From assembly GCF_022354465.1 (NCBI RefSeq), contig NZ_CP092361.1, positions 1,240,001-1,304,000 on the forward strand: 64,000 bases of DNA, in the 5' to 3' direction. Shown here piece by piece: positions 27,084 to 35,833 of this stretch. The stretch's first letter is position 1. The number at the start of each line of letters is the position of its first letter. A model generated the notes under the pieces. It saw only the letters and a list, made by a program, of their open reading frames with translations, was not told where the DNA came from and made no database searches. Source of the DNA: Wielerella bovis. GTDB lineage: Bacteria > Pseudomonadota > Gammaproteobacteria > Burkholderiales > Neisseriaceae. A program made the position numbers and the translations under genes.

Positions 27084-27920
27084 TTATGATGAACGAAAAT
27101 AATCCCACACAGGTTTACAAATCGGTGGCAATTCAGGACACGCACCCAACACGCCGCCACTATAATCGCCAAGACGATGAAAATCACTGCCTGCGCTTGC
27201 CAATAATCCGTGTCGTTCCGCTGCCAAAGCATAATTCAAACGGTCGTTGAGTTGGCATGAGCCGCTGTGAACTTCCATTGCGTGTCCGCCTAATGCAACA
27301 AATTCATCAAACAAATTGCGCCGTGCGGTGGCGGACAAATCGTAACGCATCGGGTGGGCAATAATCGCTAGACCTCGCGCACCGATAATTGCACGCACGG
27401 CATCGCCCAAATCTGCCCATTCGTGTTTAACCGCCGCACATTTGCCATCGCCTAAATATTTGCTAAACGCATTTTGTTTATTGCGTGCATGACCGTTTTG
27501 AATAAGCCAATCAGCAAAATGCGTGCGCGAAATCATTTCAGGATTGGTCGCCAACGCCATCGCGCCATCAAATGCGCCGAAAATCCCTTTTTTGGCAAGT
27601 TTATCACCGATGCGTTGTGCGCGTTCAATGCGTCCGTGTCGCACATTTGCCAGCAGATTTTGCAAATTTGCATCGTGTTCGTCAAAATCCAAGCCGACAA
27701 TGTGAATGCTGCGTCCGCGCCATGTGGTAGAAATTTCTACGCCGTTGATAAAACGAATATTGTGGCGCATCGCTTCGGTACGCGCGTCAGCCAATCCGCC
27801 TGTGTGGTCATGGTCGGTTAATGCTAGCATCGTGCAGCCATTTTGCGCGGCAAGTTGTACCACTTCGGTAGGCAATAATGCGCCATCAGATATGGTGGAA
27901 TGGCAATGTAAATCTATCAT
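27084..27920 (-). CDS. PHP-domain phosphoesterase (RNase AM / TrpH / YciV)
   Basis: Metal-dependent hydrolase of the PHP family. In E. coli this protein trims RNA 5' ends and also acts on 3',5'-nucleotide bisphosphates. Metal ligand motifs are visible: MIDLHCHSTISDGAL at the start, LALTDHDHTGG, FINGVEIST, then LAIIAHPMRY and SAGSDFH near the end. 278 aa is normal. It stands alone between DUS pairs. The neighbour upstream is an XRE regulator gene 95 bases away on the same strand. Confidence 0.9.
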   Translation of the reverse strand: MIDLHCHSTISDGALLPTEVVQLAAQNGCTMLALTDHDHTGGLADARTEAMRHNIRFINGVEISTTWRGRSIHIVGLDFDEHDANLQNLLANVRHGRIERAQRIGDKLAKKGIFGAFDGAMALATNPEMISRTHFADWLIQNGHARNKQNAFSKYLGDGKCAAVKHEWADLGDAVRAIIGARGLAIIAHPMRYDLSATARRNLFDEFVALGGHAMEVHSGSCQLNDRLNYALAAERHGLLASAGSDFHRLGDYSGGVLGACPELPPICKPVWDYFRSS

Positions 27921-28015
27921 TTTGTGTGTATTTTCTGTATTTTTTGTGTTTCAGGCTGCATGATTTAAATAGGCTGCCTGAAACATGATTTATTTGTGGT
28001 TATTTTCAGGCTGCC

Positions 28016-28297
28016 CTATCCCAATTTCAATAATGCCAAACGCGCATCGGGCGGCAACAATAATTGATACGGCGCAACACCCAAGGCAAGTGCCATTTTC
28101 TCAATATTAGACAAAGCCACATTCCAACGTTTGCGCTCAATCGCCGAAACATAGGTTCTGTCCAAGCCACATTGTCGCGCCAATTCTTCTTGCGACCAAC
28201 CTTTGTTCACGCGAAACAAGCGGATATTGTATGCCAGCACATCGCGCAAATCATCGGCATTGGGCAAAGCAGTCGGTGCTTGTAATTTTGCAGACAT
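28016..28297 (-). CDS. XRE-family DNA-binding regulator
   Basis: A 93 aa single-domain helix-turn-helix protein. The HTH runs over LAYNIRLFRVNKGWSQEELA, then CGLDRTYVSAIERKRWNVAL and IEKMALALGV, the classic HTH_3 layout seen in restriction-modification C proteins and phage-type repressors. I start at ATG 28297 because AAGGGAAA lies upstream; the frame is open to 28354. No restriction or phage genes are adjacent, so the target is unknown. It is divergent from ackA, 178 bases away, and could in principle act on that intergenic region. Confidence 0.85.
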   Translation of the reverse strand: MSAKLQAPTALPNADDLRDVLAYNIRLFRVNKGWSQEELARQCGLDRTYVSAIERKRWNVALSNIEKMALALGVAPYQLLLPPDARLALLKLG

Positions 28298-28342
28298 GAT
28301 TGTTTCCCTTATTTTGTCGTATTTGCTTCTACGGTATTTGTT

Positions 28343-28378
28343 TTCAGGCTGCATTCTATCAAAAGGCTGCCTGAAAAT
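28343..28378. repeat. Inverted DUS pair between divergent genes
   Basis: TTTTCAGGCTGCATTC and AGGCTGCCTGAAAA form an imperfect DUS hairpin in the region between the XRE gene and ackA. As both genes start here, a terminator role is unlikely; it is a plain DUS insertion or a leader hairpin of ackA. Confidence 0.5.
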
Positions 28379-28475
28379 ACATTCAGACTATCAAAAAAAT
28401 CTATTTTTCGCTACAATAGCGCGTTTTTTCGGACAAACTTGTCCACTCCGTTCATCAAATAAGGAAACGAACACT

Positions 28476-29672
28476 ATGTCTCAAAAATTGATTTTGGTAT
28501 TGAACTGCGGCTCATCTTCATTAAAAGGCGCGGTTTTGAACAACGATAACGGCGATGTTTTATTAAGCTGCTTGGGCGAAAAATTAGGCTTACCCGATGC
28601 CTACATCACTTTCAAAGTAAACGGCGAAAAACAAAAAGTAGAATTAAAAGAACAACCTAATCACACAGGTGCAGTAGGTGCATTATTAGATGAATTGAAA
28701 AAATTGGGCTTGGACAGTCAGATTGCTGCGATTGGTCATCGTGTTGTTAGCGGTGGCGAAAAATACAGCGAATCTATGTTGGTAACCGATGAAGTGATTC
28801 AAGCGATTGAAGCGTGCATTCCATTAGCACCTTTGCACAATCCTGCCAACTTGTTGGGTATCCGCGCAGCACAAGATATTTTCAAAGGTTTGCCAAACGT
28901 GGTGGTATTTGATACCGCGTTCCATCAATCTATGCCTGCACATGCTTACACTTACGCGATTCCACGCAAATATTATCGCGAATTAGGTTTGCGCCGCTAC
29001 GGTATGCACGGTACCAGCTATCGCTATGTAGCGGACGAAGCTGCACGTTTCTTGGGTAAAGACAAAAATAACCTGAAATTGGTCATTGCACATTTGGGTA
29101 ATGGCGCGTCTATCGCAGCGGTTCGCAATGGTAAATCTATGGACACTTCTATGGGCTTGACACCTTTGGAAGGCTTGGTAATGGGTACACGTTCAGGCGA
29201 TATTGACCCTAGCGTATTCTCTTTCTTGGCAAACAATGCGGGCTTGAATATTCAACAAATTACCGATATTTTGAACAAAGAAAGTGGCTTATTGGGCGTT
29301 TCTGAATTGTCTAATGACTGTCGCACCATTGAAGAAGAAGCATTGAAAGGTCATGAGGGTGCGGTATTGGCATTGGAAATGTTCTCTTATCGTTTGGCAA
29401 AATATGTTGCAGCGATGGGCGTTGCGGCAGGTGGTATTGATGCCGTTGTCTTCACTGGCGGCATTGGCGAAAATTCAGACATTATCCGCGCCAAAGTATT
29501 GAACTATTGCGAATTTTTGGGCTTGAAAGTGGACGAAGAACGCAATATTGCAGCTCGTTTTGGCAAAGATGGCGTGATTACTACAGATGATAGCCGCGTG
29601 ATTAGTGTTGTGATTCCAACCAATGAAGAGTTGATGATTGCAAATGATACTGCTCGTTTGACTGGTTTGTAA
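28476..29672 (+). CDS. ackA: Acetate kinase
   Basis: Cytoplasmic enzyme that makes ATP and acetate from acetyl phosphate. ASKHA fold: LVLNCGSSSLKGAVL at the N terminus (phosphate 1), IGHRVVSGGEKY, VVFDTAFHQSMP, HGTSYRYVADEA, LAHLGNGASIAAV-like segment and GIDAVVFTGGIGENS near the C terminus. I use ATG 28476 with AAGGAAACG upstream; the frame is open to 28203 but the extra residues are not family-like. 398 aa is normal. No pta is adjacent. A DUS terminator follows. Confidence 0.95.
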   Translation: MSQKLILVLNCGSSSLKGAVLNNDNGDVLLSCLGEKLGLPDAYITFKVNGEKQKVELKEQPNHTGAVGALLDELKKLGLDSQIAAIGHRVVSGGEKYSESMLVTDEVIQAIEACIPLAPLHNPANLLGIRAAQDIFKGLPNVVVFDTAFHQSMPAHAYTYAIPRKYYRELGLRRYGMHGTSYRYVADEAARFLGKDKNNLKLVIAHLGNGASIAAVRNGKSMDTSMGLTPLEGLVMGTRSGDIDPSVFSFLANNAGLNIQQITDILNKESGLLGVSELSNDCRTIEEEALKGHEGAVLALEMFSYRLAKYVAAMGVAAGGIDAVVFTGGIGENSDIIRAKVLNYCEFLGLKVDEERNIAARFGKDGVITTDDSRVISVVIPTNEELMIANDTARLTGL

Positions 29673-29693
29673 TCTTTTAAAATACAGTCATAT

Positions 29694-29728
29694 AGGCAGC
29701 CTGAAAATATTTTCAGGCTGCCTTTTTA
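29694..29728 (+). terminator. DUS-pair terminator of ackA
   Basis: AGGCAGCCTGAA (29694-29705) and TTCAGGCTGCCT (29712-29723) with a 6-base loop, then TTTTT. It lies about 20 bases after the ackA stop. Confidence 0.8.
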
Positions 29729-29828
29729 TTTGAGTTAAATCAAATGAATTTAATTTATTGTGCAAAACATATTTTTTTAAGAATAAAATGACCATGTTTT
29801 TCATCATAGCACAATAAGAGGTGTTAAA

Positions 29829-31271
29829 ATGAAGTTTAAAAGCAGTAAAATAGCATTTTTGATTAGCACTCTGTGTGCAATAAGCTCTGCTTTTGCATGT
29901 ACAGGTGTGTATGTTGGTAAACAATTAACCGCAGATGGTTCTACCATTTTTGGGCGTACAGAAGATTTGGAAACACATCACAATAAAACATTTGTAGTGT
30001 TTCCTGCCAAACACAATCCAGTAGGTGCCGTACTGAAGGATGAATCTACAGGTTTCACATTTACCTTACCAAGTCAGAGCTATCAATACACAGCGATTCC
30101 TGATGTTACGCCGATTGATGGTGTATATCACGAAGCGGGCATAAATCAATTTGGCGTAATAGTTGATACTACTGTTAGCGCGTATGCGAATGATTCAATC
30201 CTGAAAGTTGATCCATTGGTAAAAACTGGAATTACGGAAAGTATTATGGCAACAGTGGTTTTACCTCATGTGAAAACAGCGCGTGAAGGCATAGAATTGT
30301 TGGCGCGTGTGATTGATGAGAAAGGCGCTGGGGAAGCGAATTCTTTGATTATCGCTGACCAACAAGAAACATGGTATATGGAGATTGTATCAGGACACCA
30401 ATATGCAGCGGTTAAATTGCCTGATGATAAATTTGTTGTATTCCCAAACAGTTTATTCATGGGTGCGATTGATGTGAATGATACAGCCAATGTAATTGCT
30501 TCGCCTAAATTGATAGAAACAGCACGCTCTGCTGGCACTTTGGTACAAGAAGATGGCAAAATTCGTGTAGCCGATTCATATGCTGCACCAATGAAAGACA
30601 GCGTGAAATCACGTTATTGGGCGGGTGTGAATTTACTGAATCCTCAATCTAATATCACGATGGACAGTGAACATTTGCCATTTTTACATCACACGACACA
30701 AAAAATTCGTGTGGAAGATGTTATGGCGCTACAACGCAATCGCTTTGAAGGAACCAATATTCTTCCAGATGATTTGGCTAATAAGAAGGATGCGGTAATT
30801 AAAACAACTCATTTATATCCAATCGGTAATAAAAATACGATGGAAGCACATATTTTCCAAGTGAAAAAAGATTTACCGAAAAATTCGCCAGCCATAATGT
30901 GGTTAGCCATAGGTAGTCCTTTGGTATCACCCTATTTACCATTTTACGGCGCAATTGAAACGACTGCTGAACCATATCAAGTGGCAAGTACCTCATATGA
31001 TGCTAATTCATATTACTGGGCAACAAGCCGTTTGTTAGATAGCTTTTTAGCCAATGAAAGCAGCCTGAAAATACCATTTCAAAAAGAAATTGAGAAAATG
31101 GAACGTCCTTATTTAGTGCAAGTTGATGCTGAAAGTAAACAATTTGCTGAAAAATTCAAACACAATCCAAATGAAGCTGTTCAATGGATTACAGCACGAA
31201 CACATGATCGCTCTTTAAAAACGTTTGAGCAACTCAAAGCATTAGAAAAACAATATGCGCCACAAAAATAA
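29829..31271 (+). CDS. C69-family dipeptidase (PepD type)
   Basis: A 480 aa secreted or periplasmic N-terminal-nucleophile peptidase that cleaves dipeptides. A signal-like stretch (IAFLISTLCAISSAFA) precedes Cys24 in ACTGVYVGKQLTADGS; in this family processing exposes that Cys as nucleophile. GSTIFGRTEDLETHH, IDGVYHEAGINQFGV and GVVVDTT-like sequence fit the family, and ADQQETWYMEIVSGHQYAAV is a typical strand. AGAGG precedes the ATG. A coding DUS is read as SSLKIP near residue 415. It stands alone; the low share of G+C codons matches the neighbours. Confidence 0.88.
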   Translation: MKFKSSKIAFLISTLCAISSAFACTGVYVGKQLTADGSTIFGRTEDLETHHNKTFVVFPAKHNPVGAVLKDESTGFTFTLPSQSYQYTAIPDVTPIDGVYHEAGINQFGVIVDTTVSAYANDSILKVDPLVKTGITESIMATVVLPHVKTAREGIELLARVIDEKGAGEANSLIIADQQETWYMEIVSGHQYAAVKLPDDKFVVFPNSLFMGAIDVNDTANVIASPKLIETARSAGTLVQEDGKIRVADSYAAPMKDSVKSRYWAGVNLLNPQSNITMDSEHLPFLHHTTQKIRVEDVMALQRNRFEGTNILPDDLANKKDAVIKTTHLYPIGNKNTMEAHIFQVKKDLPKNSPAIMWLAIGSPLVSPYLPFYGAIETTAEPYQVASTSYDANSYYWATSRLLDSFLANESSLKIPFQKEIEKMERPYLVQVDAESKQFAEKFKHNPNEAVQWITARTHDRSLKTFEQLKALEKQYAPQK

Positions 31272-31314
31272 ACATATATGATAAAGCAGCCTGAGACTCC
31301 TTTCAGGCTGCTTT

Positions 31315-31412
31315 TATAGTCGTTTGAAATGAACACATACAACATTACCAACTCCCTTATGCGCTAGGTGCGCATGGCAATCGCTTGTCTGTGTCAATTT
31401 GAAACGACTATA
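31315..31412. repeat. Correia-like MITE, TATAGTCGTTTNAAA class
   Basis: 98 bp from TATAGTCGTTTGAAATGAAC to TTTGAAACGACTATA, with a core ATTACCAACTCCCTTATGCG and GCGCATGGCAATCGCTTGTC, more diverged than others. Decayed repeat-like sequence continues to about 31550, where GTCGGTTTAAACGACTATG appears. Confidence 0.7.
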
Positions 31413-31577
31413 TTAAATTTTTATCCGATTTGGTTTTCGCAAAGGTTTCAGACTAACGCAAATTTCTGTGAATACAAGTCGGACTTTAAGGCAAGCTATG
31501 AAGTTTATTCATTCAAGGAGTAAAATACAGTCGGTTTAAACGACTATGAATCATTTTTTATACAGCAACCCGAAACT

Positions 31578-33206
31578 ATGAATCGCCGACAATTTCTCTC
31601 CTATTCTGCCACCCTTACCGCCACCGCCGCCGCATCATGGTTTGGCTATCAACATCTCAACCGCCCACCCACCATCACGCTGCATAAAATCGGCTTGCCC
31701 CTCGCCCATTTATTGCGCGACAAACAAATCCCCACCACCGCCACACAAGCACACCATTGCGAAACCTTGATACTCGGCAGCGGTGCAGCCGCCCTATCCT
31801 CCGCATGGCATTTTTCGCGCAACGGCTATCATAACTACATGATTGCAGAAGGATTTGAACGCAATGGCAACAATGCAGGATTCACATCAGGCAGCCTGAA
31901 AGCTCCCACAGGCGCACATTATCTCGCCCAACCATCAGCCGAAAGCGCACACGTCCGCCAAATGCTCGCCGATTTAGGCATTTTGCAAGGCTATGATAAA
32001 CAAGGCAATCCCATCTACCGCGAACAAGATTTGGTGTTTGCCCCCGATGAACGCGTGTTTGCCCATGGCAAATGGCACGATGGTTTGCTGCCCGAACACG
32101 ATGCTGATACCAAACGATTTTTCCAATTTATTCAAACCATTAACCATTTACGCGGTTCAGACGGCAAAAAAATTTTCGCCATTCCGATTATCCACTCATC
32201 GCAAGATGTCCAATGGCGCAAATTGGACACGCTGACCTTTGCCGCATGGCTCAAACAACAACACTATCAATCCCCTACCCTATTGTGGTATTTGGATTAT
32301 TGTTGCCGCGACGATTATGGACAAGGGATTGAGCAAGTGTCCGCTTTCGCAGGTTTGCATTATTTTGCAGGACGCGGCAACGACCATGCAGCCGTTTTGA
32401 CATGGGAAGACGGCTTAAACCATATTTCCGAACAATTACGCCAATTCATTCAATTAAAACCACAAAAAACGCTACCTAATACGCAAAATTTGGTTTTCAG
32501 GCAGCCTGAAAGTTTTCCCTATGTCGCCGTGCAAATAGACGAAAACAGCGACAATGTGCGCGTTTTATTGCGCCACACCGAAACAGGCGACACTCGCTTG
32601 ATTCACGCGCAAAATGTGATTTGCGCCATGCCCTTGATGATTGCCAAATACATTTTCAGTCAGCCTGAAAACTATGGTTTACACACTTTCAGGCTGCCTG
32701 ATTATGCTCCATGGCTGGTCAGCAATTTTGTGTTGCATTCCTTTCCCACCGAGCCAGCACATACCGAATTGGCGTGGGACAATGTCGTGTATGGCTCGCG
32801 TGGCTTGGGTTATGTGGTTGCCACGCATCAGCAAATTCGCGTTGCCAAACCCAGCCAAACCGCTTTTACCGCCTATACCGCCTTGAATCACGATACGCCG
32901 CAAGCCATTCGCGCTTGGTTGCTCAACGCCCAGCCGCGTGATGTGCTGCCCTTTGCAGCACAAGATTTACTCGCCGTGTATGGCAAACGCTTTTGGCAAC
33001 ACGTTTCGCATGTGGAAATCAGCGCACGAGCGCACGCCATGAGCGTGCCGAGCGTGGGTTATTTGTCCGCACCGTTATTGCAAAAAATCCAAACACATCA
33101 ATCGCGTATTTTATTTGCCCACAGTGATATGAGCAGTTATTCGGTCTTTGAAGAAGCCGCGTTTTGGGGTGTGGAAGCGGCGAAAAAAATATTGGCTAAA
33201 CAATAG
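31578..33206 (+). CDS. Tat-exported FAD/NAD(P)-binding oxidoreductase
   Basis: A 542 aa flavoprotein of the amine oxidase/phytoene desaturase type. A twin-arginine signal (NRRQFLSYSATLTATAAAS) predicts export already folded with FAD. The dinucleotide-binding motif is LILGSGAAALSSAWHFSRNG (about residues 66-85), and EQVSAFAGLHYFAGRGND with VLTWEDGLNHI and the C-terminal ILFAHSDMSSYSVFEEAAFWG are as in uncharacterised FAD-dependent proteins. The substrate is unknown. Codon use is richer in C-ending codons than its neighbours, which may reflect transfer. Several coding DUS are present. The stop TAG overlaps the end of a MITE. Confidence 0.8.
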   Translation: MNRRQFLSYSATLTATAAASWFGYQHLNRPPTITLHKIGLPLAHLLRDKQIPTTATQAHHCETLILGSGAAALSSAWHFSRNGYHNYMIAEGFERNGNNAGFTSGSLKAPTGAHYLAQPSAESAHVRQMLADLGILQGYDKQGNPIYREQDLVFAPDERVFAHGKWHDGLLPEHDADTKRFFQFIQTINHLRGSDGKKIFAIPIIHSSQDVQWRKLDTLTFAAWLKQQHYQSPTLLWYLDYCCRDDYGQGIEQVSAFAGLHYFAGRGNDHAAVLTWEDGLNHISEQLRQFIQLKPQKTLPNTQNLVFRQPESFPYVAVQIDENSDNVRVLLRHTETGDTRLIHAQNVICAMPLMIAKYIFSQPENYGLHTFRLPDYAPWLVSNFVLHSFPTEPAHTELAWDNVVYGSRGLGYVVATHQQIRVAKPSQTAFTAYTALNHDTPQAIRAWLLNAQPRDVLPFAAQDLLAVYGKRFWQHVSHVEISARAHAMSVPSVGYLSAPLLQKIQTHQSRILFAHSDMSSYSVFEEAAFWGVEAAKKILAKQ

Positions 33207-33294
33207 TCGGTTAACCTAAAAATAATACCGCGTTGCCTATTTATACACAGCGGTTACTGCCGTCTTATCTTAATTTCCATTTTAACGGACGATA
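33203..33294. repeat. Degenerate Correia-like MITE overlapping a stop codon
   Basis: From ATAGTCGGTTAACCTAAAAA to CATTTTAACGGACGATA, with a decayed core (ACCGCGTTGCC, TACACAGCGGTTACTGCC). Its first TAG is the stop codon of the FAD protein gene. Confidence 0.6.
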
Positions 33295-33357
33295 ATTTTT
33301 AGACCGAAACTTTTTCAAAGCCCTAAATTGTAGCAACTGTATTTTTAACCCCGTCGG

Positions 33358-33385
33358 GTCGGATTCTTGAATCCGACACTTTTCC
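33358..33385. terminator. Hairpin GTCGGATTC-TTGA-ATCCGAC type
   Basis: GTCGGATTC and GAATCCGAC overlap around TTGA and are followed by ACTTTT. It lies about 150 bases past the FAD gene between repeats. A terminator role is possible but unproven. Confidence 0.45.
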
Positions 33386-33407
33386 TACTAAACAATTATT
33401 TTATATA

Positions 33408-33512
33408 TATAGTGGATTCAATTTAAATCCGGGCAAGGCGACAGCGACTCCCGTGTACACATAGTACATAAGGAAGCTGATAACGCTGTACTAGTTTATT
33501 GAATCCACTATA
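33408..33512. repeat. Correia-like MITE, TATAGTGGATTCAATTTAAA class
   Basis: 105 bp from TATAGTGGATTCAATTTAAA to TTTATTGAATCCACTATA with the core AAGGCGACAGCGACTCCCGT, GTACACATAGTACATAAGG and AACGCTGTACTAG. Orientation of the core is opposite to the copy at 17892-17998. Confidence 0.85.
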
Positions 33513-33672
33513 TTTTTATTTTAAATGACTACAATGACGCAATAATGTCATACGCCACTAGGACTGAAGCATAAGTTTAATCTATAATGCAACTTTTAGA
33601 AGTTATAGTCATTTTAAATTTCTTGCAATTATTGCTGTGATCAGTGCACGCATCAACGGGCGAGATTGTATT
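33513..33672. other. AT-rich spacer with repeat debris
   Basis: No gene. Pieces such as TATAGTCATTTTAAATTTCT near 33602 look like single ends of the TATAGTCGTTT class. Otherwise nothing recognised. Confidence 0.5.
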
Positions 33673-33776
33673 TACAGTCATTTGAAATAAAAATAATACA
33701 GCGTTGCCACTCCCCTTGTACTAGGTGTACACAGTAGTCGCTGTCGCCTTGTCGGTGTTAATTTAAAACGACTATA
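33673..33776. repeat. Correia-like MITE, TATAGTCGTTTNAAA class, upstream of nsrR
   Basis: 104 bp from TACAGTCATTTGAAATAAAA to TTTAAAACGACTATA with core CAGCGTTGCC, TGTACTAGGTGTACACAG and GCTGTCGCCTTGTCGG. It ends 57 bases before the nsrR start and could carry or disturb its promoter. Confidence 0.8.
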
Positions 33777-33833
33777 AAATCAACACTGCTACAACGCTCA
33801 TCATCATAAATCGATATCATCAAGGGAAACATT

Positions 33834-34280
33834 ATGTATCTCACTCAACAAACCGATTACGCACTACGCGTTTTGATTTACACCGCTGTTAATCATGATG
33901 ATTTAGTCAATATTGCAACCATTGCCGAAACCTATGATATTTCCAAAAGCCATTTAATGAAAGTGGTTACCGCATTGGTTAAAGGCGGATTTTTGCATAG
34001 CGTGCGTGGTAAAGGCGGCGGTTTGCGTTTGTCGCGTCCGCCCGAAGAAATTCGCATTGGGGCAGTGGTGCGTACGATGGAACCTTTGCAAATAGTAGAA
34101 TGTTTTAGTCAAAATAATCAATGTATTATTTCACACAATTGTCGTCTTGCTGAAATATTACACGGTGGCGTGAAAGCATTTTTGGCGCATCTTGATGGTT
34201 TTACGCTGGCAGATTTGCTGAACAAATCCATGCACGAAGTTTTGTACATCAGCCAAATTCCGATTATTGCAGAATCCTAA
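33834..34280 (+). CDS. nsrR: Nitric oxide-sensing repressor NsrR (Rrf2 family)
   Basis: A 148 aa iron-sulfur transcription repressor that releases DNA when nitric oxide attacks its cluster. In Neisseria it controls aniA, norB and related genes. The winged helix N terminus is MYLTQQTDYALRVLIYTAV, then ISKSHLMKVVTALVKGGFL and a wing VRGKGGGLRLSR. Cluster ligands Cys90, Cys97 and Cys103 (ECFSQNNQCIISHNC) have the NsrR spacing. AAGGGAAAC precedes the ATG. None of the usual targets (aniA, norB) is in the window. IscR is excluded by the Cys pattern. Confidence 0.92.
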   Translation: MYLTQQTDYALRVLIYTAVNHDDLVNIATIAETYDISKSHLMKVVTALVKGGFLHSVRGKGGGLRLSRPPEEIRIGAVVRTMEPLQIVECFSQNNQCIISHNCRLAEILHGGVKAFLAHLDGFTLADLLNKSMHEVLYISQIPIIAES

Positions 34281-34285
34281 ATTTG

Positions 34286-34326
34286 ATAGGCAGCCTGAAA
34301 CCGTGATAGACTTTCAGGCTGCCTAA
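34286..34326 (+). terminator. DUS-pair terminator of nsrR
   Basis: AGGCAGCCTGAA at 34288-34299 faces TTCAGGCTGCCT at 34313-34324, just past the nsrR stop. A second DUS pair follows at 34342-34370, before hemC. Confidence 0.7.
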
Positions 34327-34404
34327 ATTGATTTTATTTTTCAGGCTGCATCATCAGGCAGCCTGAAAAATATCTTTAAATAATAAACCAATCATTTATT
34401 GACT

Positions 34405-35343
34405 ATGAACGCACCCAAAAAACTCGTTATTGCCAGCCGCGAAAGTTTACTCGCCATGTGGCAAGCCCAACACATTCAAGCACAATTACAAACTTTGTAC
34501 CCAGAATGCGAAGTCAGCATTTTGGGCATGACCACCAAAGGCGACCAAATTTTGGATAAAACGCTGTCCAAAATTGGTGGAAAAGGCTTATTTGTCAAAG
34601 AATTAGAAAACGCTTTGTTGGACGGACGCGCCGATTTAGCCGTACATTCCATCAAAGATGTACCGATGACTTTGCCCGAAGGTTTTGCTTTGGTTGCCAT
34701 CGGCGAACGCGCCAATCCATTTGATGCGTTTGTATCCAATCAATACGAGCGTTTGGAAGATTTGCCCAAAGGCGCGATTGTCGGCACATCCAGCCTGCGC
34801 CGTGAAGCGCAAATTCGCGCCCGTTTTCCGCATTTAACGGTTAAACCCTTGCGCGGTAATTTGCAAACACGTTTGGGCAAATTGGACAATGGCGAATACG
34901 ATGCGATTATTCTGGCTGCCGCAGGTTTACAACGTTTGGGCTTGGATGCGCGGATTCGTGGTATTTTGTCGCCAGCCGACAGTTTGCCCGCCGCAGGACA
35001 AGGCGCGTTGGGCATTGAAATTGCTGCACATCGCACGGATTTGGTGGAAGCCTTGTTGCCCTTAAATCACCCCAAAACTGCGGCGTGTATTACTGCTGAA
35101 CGTGCTTTGGCGCGTGCTTTGGGTGGCAGTTGCCAAGTACCGCTTGCTGCATATTGTACTGCCGATGAACAAGGTTTGCTAACATTGGACGGTTTGGTGG
35201 CACACCCTGATGGTTCGGTGATGCTGACGGCGCAAGCGCAAGCACCTGCGGAATATGCCGATGCCTTGGGACGTGCAGTCGCTAAAAAATTGGCTGATGA
35301 TGGCGCAACAGAAATTATTACAGCGGTGTTGAATGCGGCGTAG
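34405..35343 (+). CDS. hemC: Porphobilinogen deaminase
   Basis: Haem pathway enzyme that joins four porphobilinogens into hydroxymethylbilane. The start [20 protein letters not shown], then [20 protein letters not shown] and [18 protein letters not shown], then [10 protein letters not shown] are catalytic-site motifs. The dipyrromethane cofactor Cys is in [10 protein letters not shown] chose ATG 34405; a TTG at 34399 in frame adds two residues. 312 aa is normal. It begins the hem cluster; hemD follows after a small lipoprotein gene. Confidence 0.95.
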   Translation: MNAPKKLVIASRESLLAMWQAQHIQAQLQTLYPECEVSILGMTTKGDQILDKTLSKIGGKGLFVKELENALLDGRADLAVHSIKDVPMTLPEGFALVAIGERANPFDAFVSNQYERLEDLPKGAIVGTSSLRREAQIRARFPHLTVKPLRGNLQTRLGKLDNGEYDAIILAAAGLQRLGLDARIRGILSPADSLPAAGQGALGIEIAAHRTDLVEALLPLNHPKTAACITAERALARALGGSCQVPLAAYCTADEQGLLTLDGLVAHPDGSVMLTAQAQAPAEYADALGRAVAKKLADDGATEIITAVLNAA

Positions 35344-35414
35344 TTTTTTCAGGCTGCATTTTGTTTATTGAGATAAAAGGCAGCCTGAAACCGTATTTTT
35401 AAGGAAAAATAACG

Positions 35415-35771
35415 ATGAAAATTTTATCGCTTGCTGTTATTGGTGCGACTATATTGTTGAGTGCGTGCCAACCATCTGCCGAACACAATTCAAACACGTC
35501 CGTTCAGGCTGCCTCTGCTGCATCTTTATCCAGCAAAATGCAAGCGGGTTATTTAAAAGGTTTCCGCGAAAGTTTTGTTAAAGAAGGCGTTGCATCGTGT
35601 ATGCAAACGGCAAATGTTGGCGAAAAATCACGCCAACCATGCGAATGTTCCATCAACAAACTCAATGCCAGTTTGACCGATGCCGAAGCGATAGATATGG
35701 GCAAAGGCCATCTTCCAAAAGATTGGCAGCAACGCATTGAAACCGCGTTTAACGAATGCACGAAAAAATAA
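35415..35771 (+). CDS. Small Cys-containing lipoprotein, unknown function
   Basis: A 118 aa protein with signal and lipobox (IGATILLSAC), then a Ser/Ala linker and a small domain with Cys residues in SCMQTANV, QPCECSIN and FNECTKK, which could form disulfides in the periplasm. I recognise no family with certainty. AAGGAAAAATAACG gives a good ribosome-binding site. It lies between hemC and hemD, flanked by DUS pairs at about 35347-35390 and 35772-35810, which suggests it has its own transcription unit and interrupts the haem cluster. Confidence 0.78.
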   Translation: MKILSLAVIGATILLSACQPSAEHNSNTSVQAASAASLSSKMQAGYLKGFRESFVKEGVASCMQTANVGEKSRQPCECSINKLNASLTDAEAIDMGKGHLPKDWQQRIETAFNECTKK

Positions 35772-35833
35772 TTTTCAGGCTGCTTTTTGATTATTATGCA
35801 ACCTGAAAATTAATTTTTATTTTATCTTAACCT

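Noticed and set aside
28016..28297. XRE gene as a restriction-modification controller or prophage repressor
   Set aside because: No methylase, endonuclease, integrase or phage genes lie nearby; only the HTH can be stated.
28203..28475. Long N-terminal extension of acetate kinase
   Set aside because: The frame is open but overlaps the divergent XRE gene, the residues do not resemble AckA, and ATG 28476 has a good ribosome-binding site.
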